Positions 9,219 to 17,525 of a stretch of 64,000 bases of DNA are shown piece after piece. Position numbers and translations under genes: made by a program. Under the pieces are notes generated by a model, which worked only from the letters and a program-made list of their open reading frames with translations, ran no database searches and was not told the DNA's origin. Numbering within the stretch: the stretch's first letter is position 1; each line of letters opens with the position of its first letter. Origin of the DNA: Oxalobacteraceae bacterium (lineage in GTDB: Bacteria > Pseudomonadota > Gammaproteobacteria > Burkholderiales > Burkholderiaceae_D); assembly GCA_003537575.1 (NCBI GenBank), contig DPRS01000047.1:55063-119062 (forward strand), given 5' to 3'.

Positions 9219-9250
9219 GATGGCCGGCCCACTGCCGGCCATCTTGTTTT
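9219..9250 (+). terminator. intra-operon hairpin with U-tract (attenuator-like)
   Basis: Perfect 10-bp stem GATGGCCGGC/GCCGGCCATC with a 5-nt loop, followed by TTGTTTTG, located between the binding-protein stop and the permease start. It resembles a partial terminator that lowers downstream expression. Confidence 0.65.
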
Positions 9251-9259
9251 GAAATTGAC

Positions 9260-10033
9260 ATGAGTACCCAGATCCGTCTTTCCGGTTTTCATAAAAAAAT
9301 CGCCTTCACCCTGGCCGTCTTCCTGATCCTGCTCGGCTGGCAAATCGCCGCCTGGATCCTGCCGGATTTCCTGATGCCGGATGTGCCGGTAGTAATGATG
9401 CGGCTGTGGGAGGAAATCCAGACCGAATCGTTTCGCGCCGCGTTGTGGGGCAGCCTGATCCGACTGGGCAGCGGCTACGGCGCCGCCCTGCTGTTCGGCA
9501 TTGGATTCGGCCTGATCGGCGCAGTGCTGTTCTTCTTCCGCGAAGTGCTGAAGTCCGCCATCATTATCCTGCAATCGATTCCGTCGATCGCCTGGGTGCC
9601 GCTGTTTTTGATCATGATGGGCTTCGGTAACATGCCGATGATCGTGGTGGTGGCGATCGCCGCTTTCTTCCCGGCCGCGCTGTCGGTGATGAACGCCACC
9701 GAAAGCGTGCAGAAGGTGCATGTGGCGGCCGCCCGCGTGATGGGGGCGTCGCGCTGGGATATGCTGCGCCGCGTCTATCTGCCGGCGGTGATGCCGGAAC
9801 TGATCACCGGCGCCCAGCTCGCCTTCGGCAATGCCTGGCGCGCGCTGATCTCGTGCGAAATGCTGATCGGCTTCGGCAAGGGGCTGGGAAGGTCCTTGTC
9901 GTATGCCGGCGAAACCGCCGACATGGTGGGCGTGATGACCAGCATCCTGGCGATTGCCATCCTGGCGCCGCTGATCGACCAGCTGCTGCTGGAAAACCTC
10001 AAGCATCGCGTGCTGCGTTACCAGTACGTCTGA
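9260..10033 (+). CDS. NitT/TauT-family ABC transporter permease
   Basis: A 257-residue inner-membrane permease of the BPD_transp_1 family. It has about six hydrophobic segments (first at residues 12-32, VFLILLGWQIAAWILPDF) and the ATPase-contact EAA loop AAARVMGASRWDMLRRVYLPAVMPELITG in the middle. Placed after the ATPase and binding-protein genes, it completes a one-permease importer that would act as a homodimer. The start ATG follows the hairpin at 9219-9250. Confidence 0.9.
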   Translation: MSTQIRLSGFHKKIAFTLAVFLILLGWQIAAWILPDFLMPDVPVVMMRLWEEIQTESFRAALWGSLIRLGSGYGAALLFGIGFGLIGAVLFFFREVLKSAIIILQSIPSIAWVPLFLIMMGFGNMPMIVVVAIAAFFPAALSVMNATESVQKVHVAAARVMGASRWDMLRRVYLPAVMPELITGAQLAFGNAWRALISCEMLIGFGKGLGRSLSYAGETADMVGVMTSILAIAILAPLIDQLLLENLKHRVLRYQYV

Positions 10034-10042
10034 GTATTCATC

Positions 10043-10897
10043 ATGAAATCGCTGCCATCCCCGCGCTCGATTTTGCTGCCCCGTTTGCCCCGGGCGGGCG
10101 CGGCAGCGGGTGCGCTGGCGGTTGCTATTGCCGGCATGACGCCGGTGGCATCGGCAGCATCAGCGGTCGATGCGCTGACAGCAATCCGCCAGCGCGGCGA
10201 GCTGAGAGTGGGCATGCAGTACGTCGCGCCGGAATACGTCGCGGGCAGCAAGTTCCGCACGCCTGAAGGGATCGAGCACGTGCTGGCGCAAGACCTGGCG
10301 CAACGCCTGCAAGTCAAGGCGGTGGCAGTGCAGGCTGGCGCTGTGAAGAACAAAGACAAGCTGTCGACGGCACGCAAGGAGGAGGTGCTGCTGACAGTGG
10401 CGCCGGCAAGCCAATCCCCGCGCGCCGGCGCCGTACCGACCGGCTATGTCGCCGCGCCGATGGCCATCATGCGCAGCGATACCACGATCAGGAGCTGGGA
10501 GCAGTTGAAGGGCCGCAGCGTTTGCGTGGCGCAAGGCGGACGTTACGCCGGCCTGGCGGCGCGCTACGGGGCCGTTGAAAAGCCGTACAAGGCAGCGGCC
10601 GATGCCTTGCTGGCGCTGCGCGTCGGCGCATGCGACGCCACCATTCACGACGCCGCCCTGCTGGAAGAATTGCTCAAGCTGCCGGAGTGGAAAAAGTTTT
10701 CCGCGCGGTTGACGCCCGGCGCCGGCGCGCCGCTCGACATCGTGCTGTCGCCGGGCGACGACAAGGCGCGCGCCTACTTTCAGCAAGTAACCAGGGAGTG
10801 GCAGGCCAGCGGCTATCTGCAGCAGCAACTGCGGCTCATGGCGCGCAATATTGCCTTTGAAGTCTATCTCGACCAGGATGTGCCGGACTGCCATTGA
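10043..10897 (+). CDS. second periplasmic binding protein, amino-acid (PAAT) type
   Basis: A 284-residue protein with an N-terminal export signal (about residues 1-38, ending ASA) and a family-3 solute-binding fold: IRQRGELRVGMQYVAPEY at the mature start and GRSVCVAQGGRYAGLAARYG in the second lobe. This family normally partners amino-acid importers, not NitT/TauT ones, and it shares no obvious similarity with the binding protein upstream. It begins 9 nt after the permease stop, so it belongs to the same operon. It may widen the ligand range or act as a sensor; that is inference. The conserved acidic/Arg ligand contacts were not checked. Confidence 0.75.
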   Translation: MKSLPSPRSILLPRLPRAGAAAGALAVAIAGMTPVASAASAVDALTAIRQRGELRVGMQYVAPEYVAGSKFRTPEGIEHVLAQDLAQRLQVKAVAVQAGAVKNKDKLSTARKEEVLLTVAPASQSPRAGAVPTGYVAAPMAIMRSDTTIRSWEQLKGRSVCVAQGGRYAGLAARYGAVEKPYKAAADALLALRVGACDATIHDAALLEELLKLPEWKKFSARLTPGAGAPLDIVLSPGDDKARAYFQQVTREWQASGYLQQQLRLMARNIAFEVYLDQDVPDCH

Positions 10898-10947
10898 GCG
10901 TGGCAGCGCCTGAAGCGCACGGCCGCGCATGGCGGGCGCGATTTCCC

Positions 10948-11691
10948 TTATTCCAGGTATTGCGCATTCCAGCGCCGATACATCTCATATGCTGCCGCCT
11001 TCATCGCATACTTGTCGGCGTAATCCTTCGGATCGAGCGGATCGTACACATAGAAGTTGGCGCGGTTGTTGACTGCGGTGGCCATGTGGCGGATCTTGTC
11101 CGGCAGAGTCCAGGGCGGCTGCCATTCGAAATCGTCCTGCGCCTCGTAATGCAGGAATACCGGCAGGATCGGGATGCCGGTGCGCATGGAGACTTCGAAC
11201 GCGCCCGATTTAAATTCGTTGTGCAGCCGCCTCCCCTTACAGCCGCCTTCCGGGTACAGCGCGATGTTTTGCCCGGCCTCGACTGCATCGGCCATGGTCT
11301 GGATCGATTGCTGGCGCGATTGCGGATCGTCGCGATCCACATACAGCGTGCCGGCGGCGCGGCTGATGCGGCCGACGATGAACCAGTCCTGCACCTGCAG
11401 CTTGGCCAGCGAGATGACGTTGAATAAGGCCGGGATGCCGATATCCTCGAAGGCACTGGGATGGTTGGCGATCAGGATGTAGCGCTGCGGCAGGGCTTTA
11501 AGGTTTTTCTGGTGCAGATGCAGGTCGACGTCGAGCGCGCGCACGAAGGCGCGGCACCAGGCATGGAACAGATGGGCCACCGGATGCTTACCGCGCCACG
11601 GCAGCCAGGACAGCAGATACAGCAGCGCAGTGAATACGATGAAATCGATCCAGCCGATGGTTTTGCGCAAGAGGCGCAGCATTGGTAGCAT
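10948..11691 (-). CDS. 1-acylglycerol-3-phosphate acyltransferase (PlsC-like)
   Basis: A 247-residue membrane-associated lysophospholipid acyltransferase that would add the second acyl chain in phospholipid synthesis. One hydrophobic segment is near the N-terminus (IDFIVFTALLYLLSWLP). The active-site block reads ANHPSAFEDIGIP: the His is followed four residues later by Glu and then Asp, so the usual HX4D is HX4E-D here. Block III is YPEGGCKG instead of the usual PEGT. These shifts suggest a divergent branch, possibly acting on another lipid. It is convergent with the ABC operon and 70 bp from the DUF2244 gene on the same strand. Confidence 0.78.
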   Translation of the reverse strand: MLPMLRLLRKTIGWIDFIVFTALLYLLSWLPWRGKHPVAHLFHAWCRAFVRALDVDLHLHQKNLKALPQRYILIANHPSAFEDIGIPALFNVISLAKLQVQDWFIVGRISRAAGTLYVDRDDPQSRQQSIQTMADAVEAGQNIALYPEGGCKGRRLHNEFKSGAFEVSMRTGIPILPVFLHYEAQDDFEWQPPWTLPDKIRHMATAVNNRANFYVYDPLDPKDYADKYAMKAAAYEMYRRWNAQYLE

Positions 11692-11761
11692 CCGGTCTCC
11701 CCTGTCTTGTACCGGTGCAATAATACATGAGCGTCAATGAACAAGAGAATGAAAAGCGGTC

Positions 11762-12202
11762 CTATTTTCTTATTTCCTGTCGCAATTCCTCTGCAAGCAG
11801 TTGCCGCTTTTCCAGCGTGAGAAAGCGCCCCACCTGCACCGCACATTTCCCGGACTCCAGGCAGATGAGATCGCCATAGCGCTTCGGCGGAACGACCCGG
11901 AGCCACTGCGGTTCCAGGCGAATTTGCCTAACCCTTTCCGCTTCGATGCATTCCACCAGCAAGGCGTCGTCGGCCAGCACGATATGCTCATGGTCGCAGG
12001 CATGGCGCGCGTAATGCAGAAAGGCTGCCGCCAGGGCTGCCGCTTCCAGGATAGCGAAAGCCAGCACCATCCAGGCACCGTACAGAAAAACAAAAGGCAG
12101 GGAAAAAACGATCAGCCCAAGACAAAGTCCGCTCATGGCCACGACAAACTGACGCGGAGACAATGAGCAGTTGCGTTTTAACAGCCATTCGCGCTGGTGC
12201 AT
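11762..12202 (-). CDS. DUF2244 family membrane protein
   Basis: A 146-residue inner-membrane protein with two adjacent hydrophobic helices at about residues 20-62 (FVVAMSGLCLGLIVFSLPFVFLYG, then an Ala-rich segment) and a soluble C-terminal half containing the conserved RIRLEPQWLRV-type strand. The family has no established activity; members in other proteobacteria often lie near cytochrome oxidase genes, which are absent here. It sits upstream of the acyltransferase gene on the same strand. Confidence 0.75.
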   Translation of the reverse strand: MHQREWLLKRNCSLSPRQFVVAMSGLCLGLIVFSLPFVFLYGAWMVLAFAILEAAALAAAFLHYARHACDHEHIVLADDALLVECIEAERVRQIRLEPQWLRVVPPKRYGDLICLESGKCAVQVGRFLTLEKRQLLAEELRQEIRK

Positions 12203-12432
12203 TGCAGGCGCCTCACTATGCAGAAAGCGATACCATTCCCTGCAGGTAAAGAAGAAAACTTGCTGTTTTGTGCCGCAAACATATGACTTGGCAACGCAAA
12301 AGCTTCCAGCTATAGACCGACTTTCAGCGAAATAATTTCAAATATACCTACATCAACCTCCCGGTCGGGGCGTGGAACTTAACAGGGGGACCTCTTCCCT
12401 ATCTGAATCCAGTTCAAAGCGAAGGAAACACC

Positions 12433-13479
12433 ATGCCGAAACCACCCTTCAAAAAATTGAATGAGCAGGTCATCGTCCTTGTCGGTGCCACCAGCGGTAT
12501 TGGCTTGACGACCGCGCGCAAGGCCGCCAGGACAGGCGCCAGGCTGGTGCTGGCGGCACGCAACGAGCAAGCCTTGCAGCAAATCTGCGATGAAGTGAAT
12601 AGCCGGGGCGCTGAGGCTTGTTATGTCGTTGCCGACGTCGGCAGCGAGGAGCAGGTGAAAAACATTGCCACGGTGGCGATGCAGCGCTTCGGCGGCTTCG
12701 ATACCTGGGTCAATATCGCCGGCGTCGGCGTTTTCGGCCGTAACGAAGAAGTGTCCATTGAAGACATGCGGCGTTTGTTCGAAACCAATTTCTGGGGTGT
12801 CGTCTACGGTTCGCTCACGGCGGTCCGGCACCTTAAGGTGCATGGCGGTGCGCTGATCAACATCGGCAGTGAAGTATCGGACTGCGCTGTGCCGCTGCAG
12901 GGAATCTACTCCGCTTCGAAGCACGCGGTCAAAGGCTTCACTGATTCGCTGCGGGTCGAACTCGAGGAACAAGACGCTCCCGTGTCAGTTACCCTGATCA
13001 AGCCGGCCGCGGTCGACACGATGTTCGTTGCGCATGCAAAGAATTACATGGAAGTCGAGCCGAGGTTGCCGCCGCCTATTTATGCCCCGGAGATCGTGAC
13101 GAATGGGATTTTGCATGCTGCCACGCATCCGATAAGAGATATCTATATCGGCGGCGTCGCCAAGCTCAACGGCGCCGGCGCCTATTACATGCCGCGATTG
13201 CTCGACTGGTACATGCGGCGCTTTATGTTTCGCCAGCATAAAACCAATCGTCCTGCGCAAGACCGCGAACATCACAGCCTCTATACCTACCAGGATGATC
13301 TGCTGGAACGAGGGGGCGTCGGCGGTCGTCCTCACGAGCGCAGCTTGTATACCAGCGCGGCAATGCATCGCGGTATTACAGCCAGCGTGATCTTCGGACT
13401 GGGACTGGCATTAGTAGCGTTGTTGCGCGGACGACGCAACGGGGGGCGGGAAAAGAGTATGTCTTTTCAGCGCTTATGA
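12433..13479 (+). CDS. SDR-family oxidoreductase with C-terminal membrane anchor
   Basis: A 348-residue short-chain dehydrogenase/reductase. It has the NAD(P) glycine motif GATSGIG (residues 17-23), the NAG-like NIAG, a catalytic Ser in NIGSEVSD, and the YSASK active-site motif. The C-terminal 80 residues are an extension beyond the standard 250-residue fold and end in a hydrophobic helix (GITASVIFGLGLALVALL) followed by Arg-rich residues, so the enzyme is probably membrane-tethered. AAGGAA lies 6 nt before the ATG. The substrate is unknown; neighbours give no pathway. Confidence 0.85.
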   Translation: MPKPPFKKLNEQVIVLVGATSGIGLTTARKAARTGARLVLAARNEQALQQICDEVNSRGAEACYVVADVGSEEQVKNIATVAMQRFGGFDTWVNIAGVGVFGRNEEVSIEDMRRLFETNFWGVVYGSLTAVRHLKVHGGALINIGSEVSDCAVPLQGIYSASKHAVKGFTDSLRVELEEQDAPVSVTLIKPAAVDTMFVAHAKNYMEVEPRLPPPIYAPEIVTNGILHAATHPIRDIYIGGVAKLNGAGAYYMPRLLDWYMRRFMFRQHKTNRPAQDREHHSLYTYQDDLLERGGVGGRPHERSLYTSAAMHRGITASVIFGLGLALVALLRGRRNGGREKSMSFQRL

Positions 13480-13544
13480 TCCAGGTCGCTCCTCTCATGT
13501 CTATGAGATGGCACATGGTATGTTTCAGGTATACCATCTTGCTA

Positions 13545-13648
13545 AGAGCGCCTATCAAAATACCGCTTGCAGCGTTGCGCCGCCTTGCCGTACATCTTGT
13601 ACTGTCTTCGTCGGCGCGCCTTGCCATCGGCATTTTGATAGGCGCTCT
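13545..13648. repeat. 104-bp nested palindromic element with 17-bp perfect ends
   Basis: The ends AGAGCGCCTATCAAAAT (13545-13561) and ATTTTGATAGGCGCTCT (13632-13648) are exact inverted copies. Inside lie a second pair, GCGCCG/CGGCGC (13577-13582, 13612-13617), and a central GTACA-TCT-TGTAC hairpin (13590-13602), plus a direct repeat CGCCTTGCC. It contains no gene. This could be a REP/MITE-like mobile repeat or a structured RNA. A smaller ATGGTAT/ATACCAT repeat (13515-13521, 13531-13537) precedes it. Confidence 0.7.
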
Positions 13649-13761
13649 AAATAGATGTAAGCATTTCCGGCGCAGGTATTATAGTTGTCGTAAAAAAATT
13701 CCATGTTTGATCGCGTGGTGCGGGGCTCTGCAGCATAGCGGAATCGAAAGGCTAATTGATC

Positions 13762-14208
13762 ATGACTACCGGCACAATCCGACTTCATCGCGTGCTCCGT
13801 GCTAGCCCGGAGCGTGTCTATCGGGCGTTCGTGGATGCTGACGCAATGGCAAAGTGGCTTCCTCCCTACGGCTTCACCTGTAAAGTTCACCATATGGAGG
13901 CCAAAGTCGGCGGCACTTATAAAATGTCGTTCACGAACTTCACGAACGGTCAGGGCCAATCCTTTGGCGGCGAGTATCGTGAGTTGGTCCCATTCGAAAA
14001 GATCCGCTATACGGACAAGTTCGATGATCCGAATCTTCCAGGGGAAATGCAGACGACCGTAACCCTCAATCAAGTATCGTGTGGAACCGAGCTCAACATA
14101 GTGCAAGAAGGGCTGCCGGAAGCCATTCCTGTAGAGATGTGCTATCTCGGCTGGCAAGAGTCGCTCGCACAACTTGCGAAGCTCGTCGAACCTGAAATTC
14201 CAGACTGA
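13762..14208 (+). CDS. SRPBCC (AHSA1/START-like) family protein
   Basis: A 148-residue soluble protein of the SRPBCC ligand-binding fold. The N-terminal RVLRASPERVYRAFVDADAMAKWLPP and the central GGEYRELVPFEKIRYTDKF are typical of the AHSA1-like branch, whose members bind hydrophobic ligands or act as chaperone cofactors. The first ATG (13762) is used rather than the TTG two codons upstream. It lies just after the palindromic element and near other small genes of unknown role; no operon partner defines its ligand. Confidence 0.85.
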   Translation: MTTGTIRLHRVLRASPERVYRAFVDADAMAKWLPPYGFTCKVHHMEAKVGGTYKMSFTNFTNGQGQSFGGEYRELVPFEKIRYTDKFDDPNLPGEMQTTVTLNQVSCGTELNIVQEGLPEAIPVEMCYLGWQESLAQLAKLVEPEIPD

Positions 14209-14252
14209 CAAAGTGATGTCTGACTCATCGCTTGACCTCAGTCTCACTTCGA

Positions 14253-14561
14253 ATGCGCCTAATTCAGATTCTTCTGCCCTTGTACGACAACGCCGGGCGG
14301 TCTTTTCCAAAATGTCTCGTGGACCAGGTTCGACGGGAGCTTACCGACACTTTCGGCGGTGTTACGCTTTACCTGCGCTCCCCCGCTGTTGGCGCCTGGG
14401 AAAGTGAGTCTGGCGCTGTCTGCCGGGACGACGTGATACTGGTCGAGGTGATGGTCGAAGCCGCCGACGCAACCTGGTGGAGCACGTACCGACAGGAACT
14501 GGAACGGCGCTTCAGTCAAGACAAGATCGTCATCCGCGCAAGCGATGTGGATATTTTGTAG
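14253..14561 (+). CDS. hypothetical protein, about 102 residues
   Basis: An open frame starting MRLIQILLPLYDNAGRSFP and ending RASDVDIL, with a mixed alpha/beta composition and no membrane segment. The phrase QELERRFSQDKIVIRASDVDIL suggests a real protein C-terminus. An in-frame TTG lies 7 codons earlier. I do not recognise the family. It follows the SRPBCC gene by 44 bp. The 187 bp after it (14562-14748) hold only a short unsupported frame. Confidence 0.5.
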   Translation: MRLIQILLPLYDNAGRSFPKCLVDQVRRELTDTFGGVTLYLRSPAVGAWESESGAVCRDDVILVEVMVEAADATWWSTYRQELERRFSQDKIVIRASDVDIL

Positions 14562-14748
14562 TCGCGCACGCAAGAGGGCGATCCAGATGAAACGCTGCAT
14601 GGTGCTCGAAAAATTTTCACCTTGGTGGATGATCGGATCGTGGGGCATTTTTGAAATCTTCGAACTTGCAGATCAGCCTGGCTCGGCATTGCACGTCAAC
14701 GCCTGCGGCGCGGATGAACGTAGTCGTTAAGCTCATCAGGAGATAATT

Positions 14749-15102
14749 TTGAGTTGGATAATCACCAAATACTTACTTACAGCAGCCGTTGTGGTGTTCG
14801 TCTCCGAGATGGCAAAGCGCAGCGACAAGCTTGGCGGATTCATCGCGGCGCTTCCCATTGTCACCGTCCTGACGCTTATCTGGCTCTATGTCGAGAAACA
14901 ACCTCAAGCCAGAATATCTAACCACGCCTGGTACACGTTTTGGTACGTGGTGCCAACACTTCCCATGTTCCTCGCGTTTCCGCTTCTCCTGCCGCGGCTC
15001 GGATTCTGGCTCACCATGCTTTCCAGCATAGGTATCACTGTTGTATGTTTCGGCTTATTTGCCCTATTCCTACGCCATTTCGGTATTCAGCTGTTGCCAT
15101 AA
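14749..15102 (+). CDS. DUF3147 family inner-membrane protein (TTG start)
   Basis: A 117-residue hydrophobic protein with about four membrane helices (ITKYLLTAAVVVFVSEMAKRS, FIAALPIVTVLTLIWLYV, then two C-terminal helices). Its pattern matches DUF3147, a small family of unknown function often described only as GlpM-like. The start is TTG with AGGAG 6 nt upstream, which decides it, because there is no suitable ATG near the N-terminus. The gene ends 120 bp before the dinB promoter. Confidence 0.75.
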   Translation: MSWIITKYLLTAAVVVFVSEMAKRSDKLGGFIAALPIVTVLTLIWLYVEKQPQARISNHAWYTFWYVVPTLPMFLAFPLLLPRLGFWLTMLSSIGITVVCFGLFALFLRHFGIQLLP

Positions 15103-15221
15103 AAGGTCTGGCAAACGTCTTCGGAAAAAACTTTCCTGGGAATGAAAGATTGGTTTTTGTCGCTGCACAGATGATGGTAGGCAGAGCATTCCAGGCAGGT
15201 AAGCGCAACACTCCCGCAATA

Positions 15222-15243
15222 CTGTTATTGCATACAGTATAAT
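15222..15243 (+). promoter_or_regulatory. LexA (SOS) box overlapping the dinB -10
   Basis: CTGTTATTGCATACAG (15222-15237) fits the proteobacterial LexA consensus CTGT-N8-ACAG exactly. TATAAT (15238-15243) follows at once, so bound LexA would block the promoter. dinB starts 60 bp downstream. Confidence 0.85.
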
Positions 15244-15302
15244 CCGCAGGATCATGATGCCTGCGACCATAGCCGCCCCCTTCGGGAAGCGCTCCTTTTC
15301 TC

Positions 15303-16460
15303 ATGAAGCGTGATTCCCGCCGCATTGCCCACCTGGACATGGATGCGTTTTACGCTTCCGTGGAATTGCTGCGCTATCCGGAGCTGCGCGGGCAAGCGGT
15401 CGTGATCGGCGGCCGCTCGGTGGACCGGCCAACGCTGCAGCCGGACGGCAGCCGGCGCTTTGCCCGGCTGCGCGATTACGCCGGCCGCGGCGTCGTGACG
15501 ACATCGACTTACGAAGCGCGCGCCCTCGGCGTCTTCTCCGCGATGGGGTTGATGAAATCGGCGCAGCTGGCGCCGGATGCCATCCTCTTGCCGGTGGACT
15601 TCGACGCCTATCGCCATTATTCCCGGCTGTTCAAGAATGCCGTCGCCGGCATTGCGCCGCACATCGAAGACCGGGGCATCGATGAAATCTTTATCGATCT
15701 GAGCGATCTGCCGGAGGATACGCGGCCGCTGGCCCTGCGCATCAAGCAGGCGGTGCGGGAGGCGACCGGCTTGTCCTGCTCCATCGGCGTGGCGCCCAAC
15801 AAGCTGCTGGCGAAGATCTGCTCCGACCTTGAAAAACCGGATGGCCTGACCCTCCTTGCTCATGCCGACATACCGGGCCGGATCTGGCCTTTGCCGGTAC
15901 GGAAAATCAATGGCATCGGCCCCAAGGCGGGACAAAAGCTGGAAGCGCTCGGCATCCGCACGATCGGGGAACTGGCCAGGGCGACACCCGGCCTGCTGCA
16001 GGATCATTTCGGCCGCAGCTATGCCGCCTGGCTGCTCGATGCGGCGCAAGGCATCGATGAGCGCCCTGTCGTCACCCGCTCCGAGCCCAAGTCGATCAGC
16101 CGCGAGACGACGTTTGAGCGGGACCTGCATGCCCGCCAGGATCGCGAAAGCCTGTCGGGCATCTTTACCGCGCTATGCGCGCGGGTGGCCGAAGACTTGC
16201 GCCGCAAGGGCTATGTCGGCCGTACCATCGGCATCAAGTTGCGCTACGCGGATTTCCGCATCGTGACCCGCGATCTGAGCTTGCCGGTGCCAACCGCCGA
16301 TGCCGCCACGATCCGTCGCGCAGCCGGCGAGTGCTTGCGCCGGGTGCCGCTGGATCAGCGCTTCCGGCTGCTTGGCGTGCGCGTGGGCGCGCTGTCGCGG
16401 CCTGATGCCACGCAGAGCGGCACGCTGTTTTACCAGGAGCAGTTGCCATTTGCGGAATGA
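15303..16460 (+). CDS. dinB: DNA polymerase IV (Y-family, SOS-inducible)
   Basis: A 385-residue error-prone translesion polymerase. It has the palm motif HLDMDAFYASVE at residues 11-22, the second catalytic acidic block GIDEIFIDLS at about 121-130, the KLLAKICSDLEKP fingers/palm stretch, the helix-hairpin-helix VRKINGIGPKAGQKLEALGI, and a little-finger domain. The C-terminus ends EEQLPFAE, compatible with a beta-clamp-binding peptide of the QLxLF kind though not a perfect match. An SOS box sits directly upstream, so induction by DNA damage is expected. ATG 15303 is the first codon after the promoter. Confidence 0.92.
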   Translation: MKRDSRRIAHLDMDAFYASVELLRYPELRGQAVVIGGRSVDRPTLQPDGSRRFARLRDYAGRGVVTTSTYEARALGVFSAMGLMKSAQLAPDAILLPVDFDAYRHYSRLFKNAVAGIAPHIEDRGIDEIFIDLSDLPEDTRPLALRIKQAVREATGLSCSIGVAPNKLLAKICSDLEKPDGLTLLAHADIPGRIWPLPVRKINGIGPKAGQKLEALGIRTIGELARATPGLLQDHFGRSYAAWLLDAAQGIDERPVVTRSEPKSISRETTFERDLHARQDRESLSGIFTALCARVAEDLRRKGYVGRTIGIKLRYADFRIVTRDLSLPVPTADAATIRRAAGECLRRVPLDQRFRLLGVRVGALSRPDATQSGTLFYQEQLPFAE

Positions 16461-16560
16461 GTTCGCGCAGGTCAAGGCGCTGCATCCGGGCAGATTTTTC
16501 ACCAACGGTTGTCAACGTCGGTTATCCTTGCCCGATGCATATCTGTCACTTGCCTGCAGC

Positions 16561-17475
16561 ATGAACCCTCCGCAAACCGCAAAAGACCGTCTGTTCGCCC
16601 AGGCCCAGCATGATTATCAGCCTGAACTCGTCGCCATCGATGCCGAGGCGATTGCCCGCCTGCCGGCTCGCGCCGACCGCTTCAGCAATATGATCGTCGG
16701 CTTGTCCGGCAAGCCGGCCGGGCGCACGCCCGAAGGCGCGGCAGCGTACAGCATTGCCCTCAACAGTTTGAATTTCATGTTCTGGACGCCGACCGCGGAT
16801 GGCGTGGCGCGTTACCACTGGGGCAAGGAGGGCGGCGCGCACGGCCTGCAGGCGGCGCTCGACCATGTCTGGGGCGACGAGTCGACGCCGGTGCGCTTGC
16901 GCGAACGCCTGGGGGCGGGCGAGGAACCGGCGGTGGTCGATGCGCTGGGCGACATTTCCCTGCCGCGGCGGCGCGCGCAGTTTCTGCGCGAAGTGCTGTC
17001 CGGAGATGCGCTGGAGCAGGCGGCGGCCGGGCTTGTCGCCGCAGGCCAGTCCGGTCGGCTGACTTCCGACGATGCCGAAGGTCTGGCCAATCGCTTTCCG
17101 ATGGCCTATGGCCAGGATGCCTATCTCATGCGGGCACAACTGGCGGTCATGTGGTACGCCGGCTATCTGCTCGAACAGGGCATCCATGTCGACTGCGACA
17201 TCACGGTCGCCGCCAGCTACCAGATGCCGCGCGTGATGCGTTCCATCAAGGTGCTGCGCTTCGCGCCGGAGCTGGCGGCAAAGATCGACAGCCACACGCT
17301 CCTCATGCGCAACAGCGCCGAGGAACGCGCGATCCGTTCGGCGACGGTGCTGGGCGCGCAGGCGATGGCGCGGCATCTGGAGGTGTCGGAACATGCCATG
17401 GTCAACGTGCTCTGGCAAAACCGGCATGCCTGCGGCACGGTGCCGTATCACCTGACCGTCACCACCGATTACTAA
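16561..17475 (+). CDS. queuosine-salvage (DUF2419/Qng1-like) family protein
   Basis: A 304-residue soluble protein. NSLNFMFW, MRAQLAVMWYAG and the block YQMPRVMRSIKVLRFAPELAAKID match the pattern of queuosine 5'-phosphate N-glycosylases, which release the base queuine from queuosine nucleotides for reuse in tRNA modification. The family usually shows an Asp in an ADYRxPQ context; here that place reads AASYQMPR, so catalytic function is uncertain. I use the ATG at 16561; the frame is open further upstream but overlaps dinB and lacks a ribosome site. It is convergent with ppk2. Substrate prediction is by family resemblance only. Confidence 0.6.
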   Translation: MNPPQTAKDRLFAQAQHDYQPELVAIDAEAIARLPARADRFSNMIVGLSGKPAGRTPEGAAAYSIALNSLNFMFWTPTADGVARYHWGKEGGAHGLQAALDHVWGDESTPVRLRERLGAGEEPAVVDALGDISLPRRRAQFLREVLSGDALEQAAAGLVAAGQSGRLTSDDAEGLANRFPMAYGQDAYLMRAQLAVMWYAGYLLEQGIHVDCDITVAASYQMPRVMRSIKVLRFAPELAAKIDSHTLLMRNSAEERAIRSATVLGAQAMARHLEVSEHAMVNVLWQNRHACGTVPYHLTVTTDY

Positions 17476-17525
17476 GCACTGCGATTCAACGCTTGCCGGG
17501 GCGGGCGGCCGCGGTTTTTACGGCA

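Noticed and set aside
14545..14730. 61-residue open frame between two small genes
   Set aside because: No ribosome site, no domain, and it overlaps the end of the preceding gene; too weak to list as a gene.
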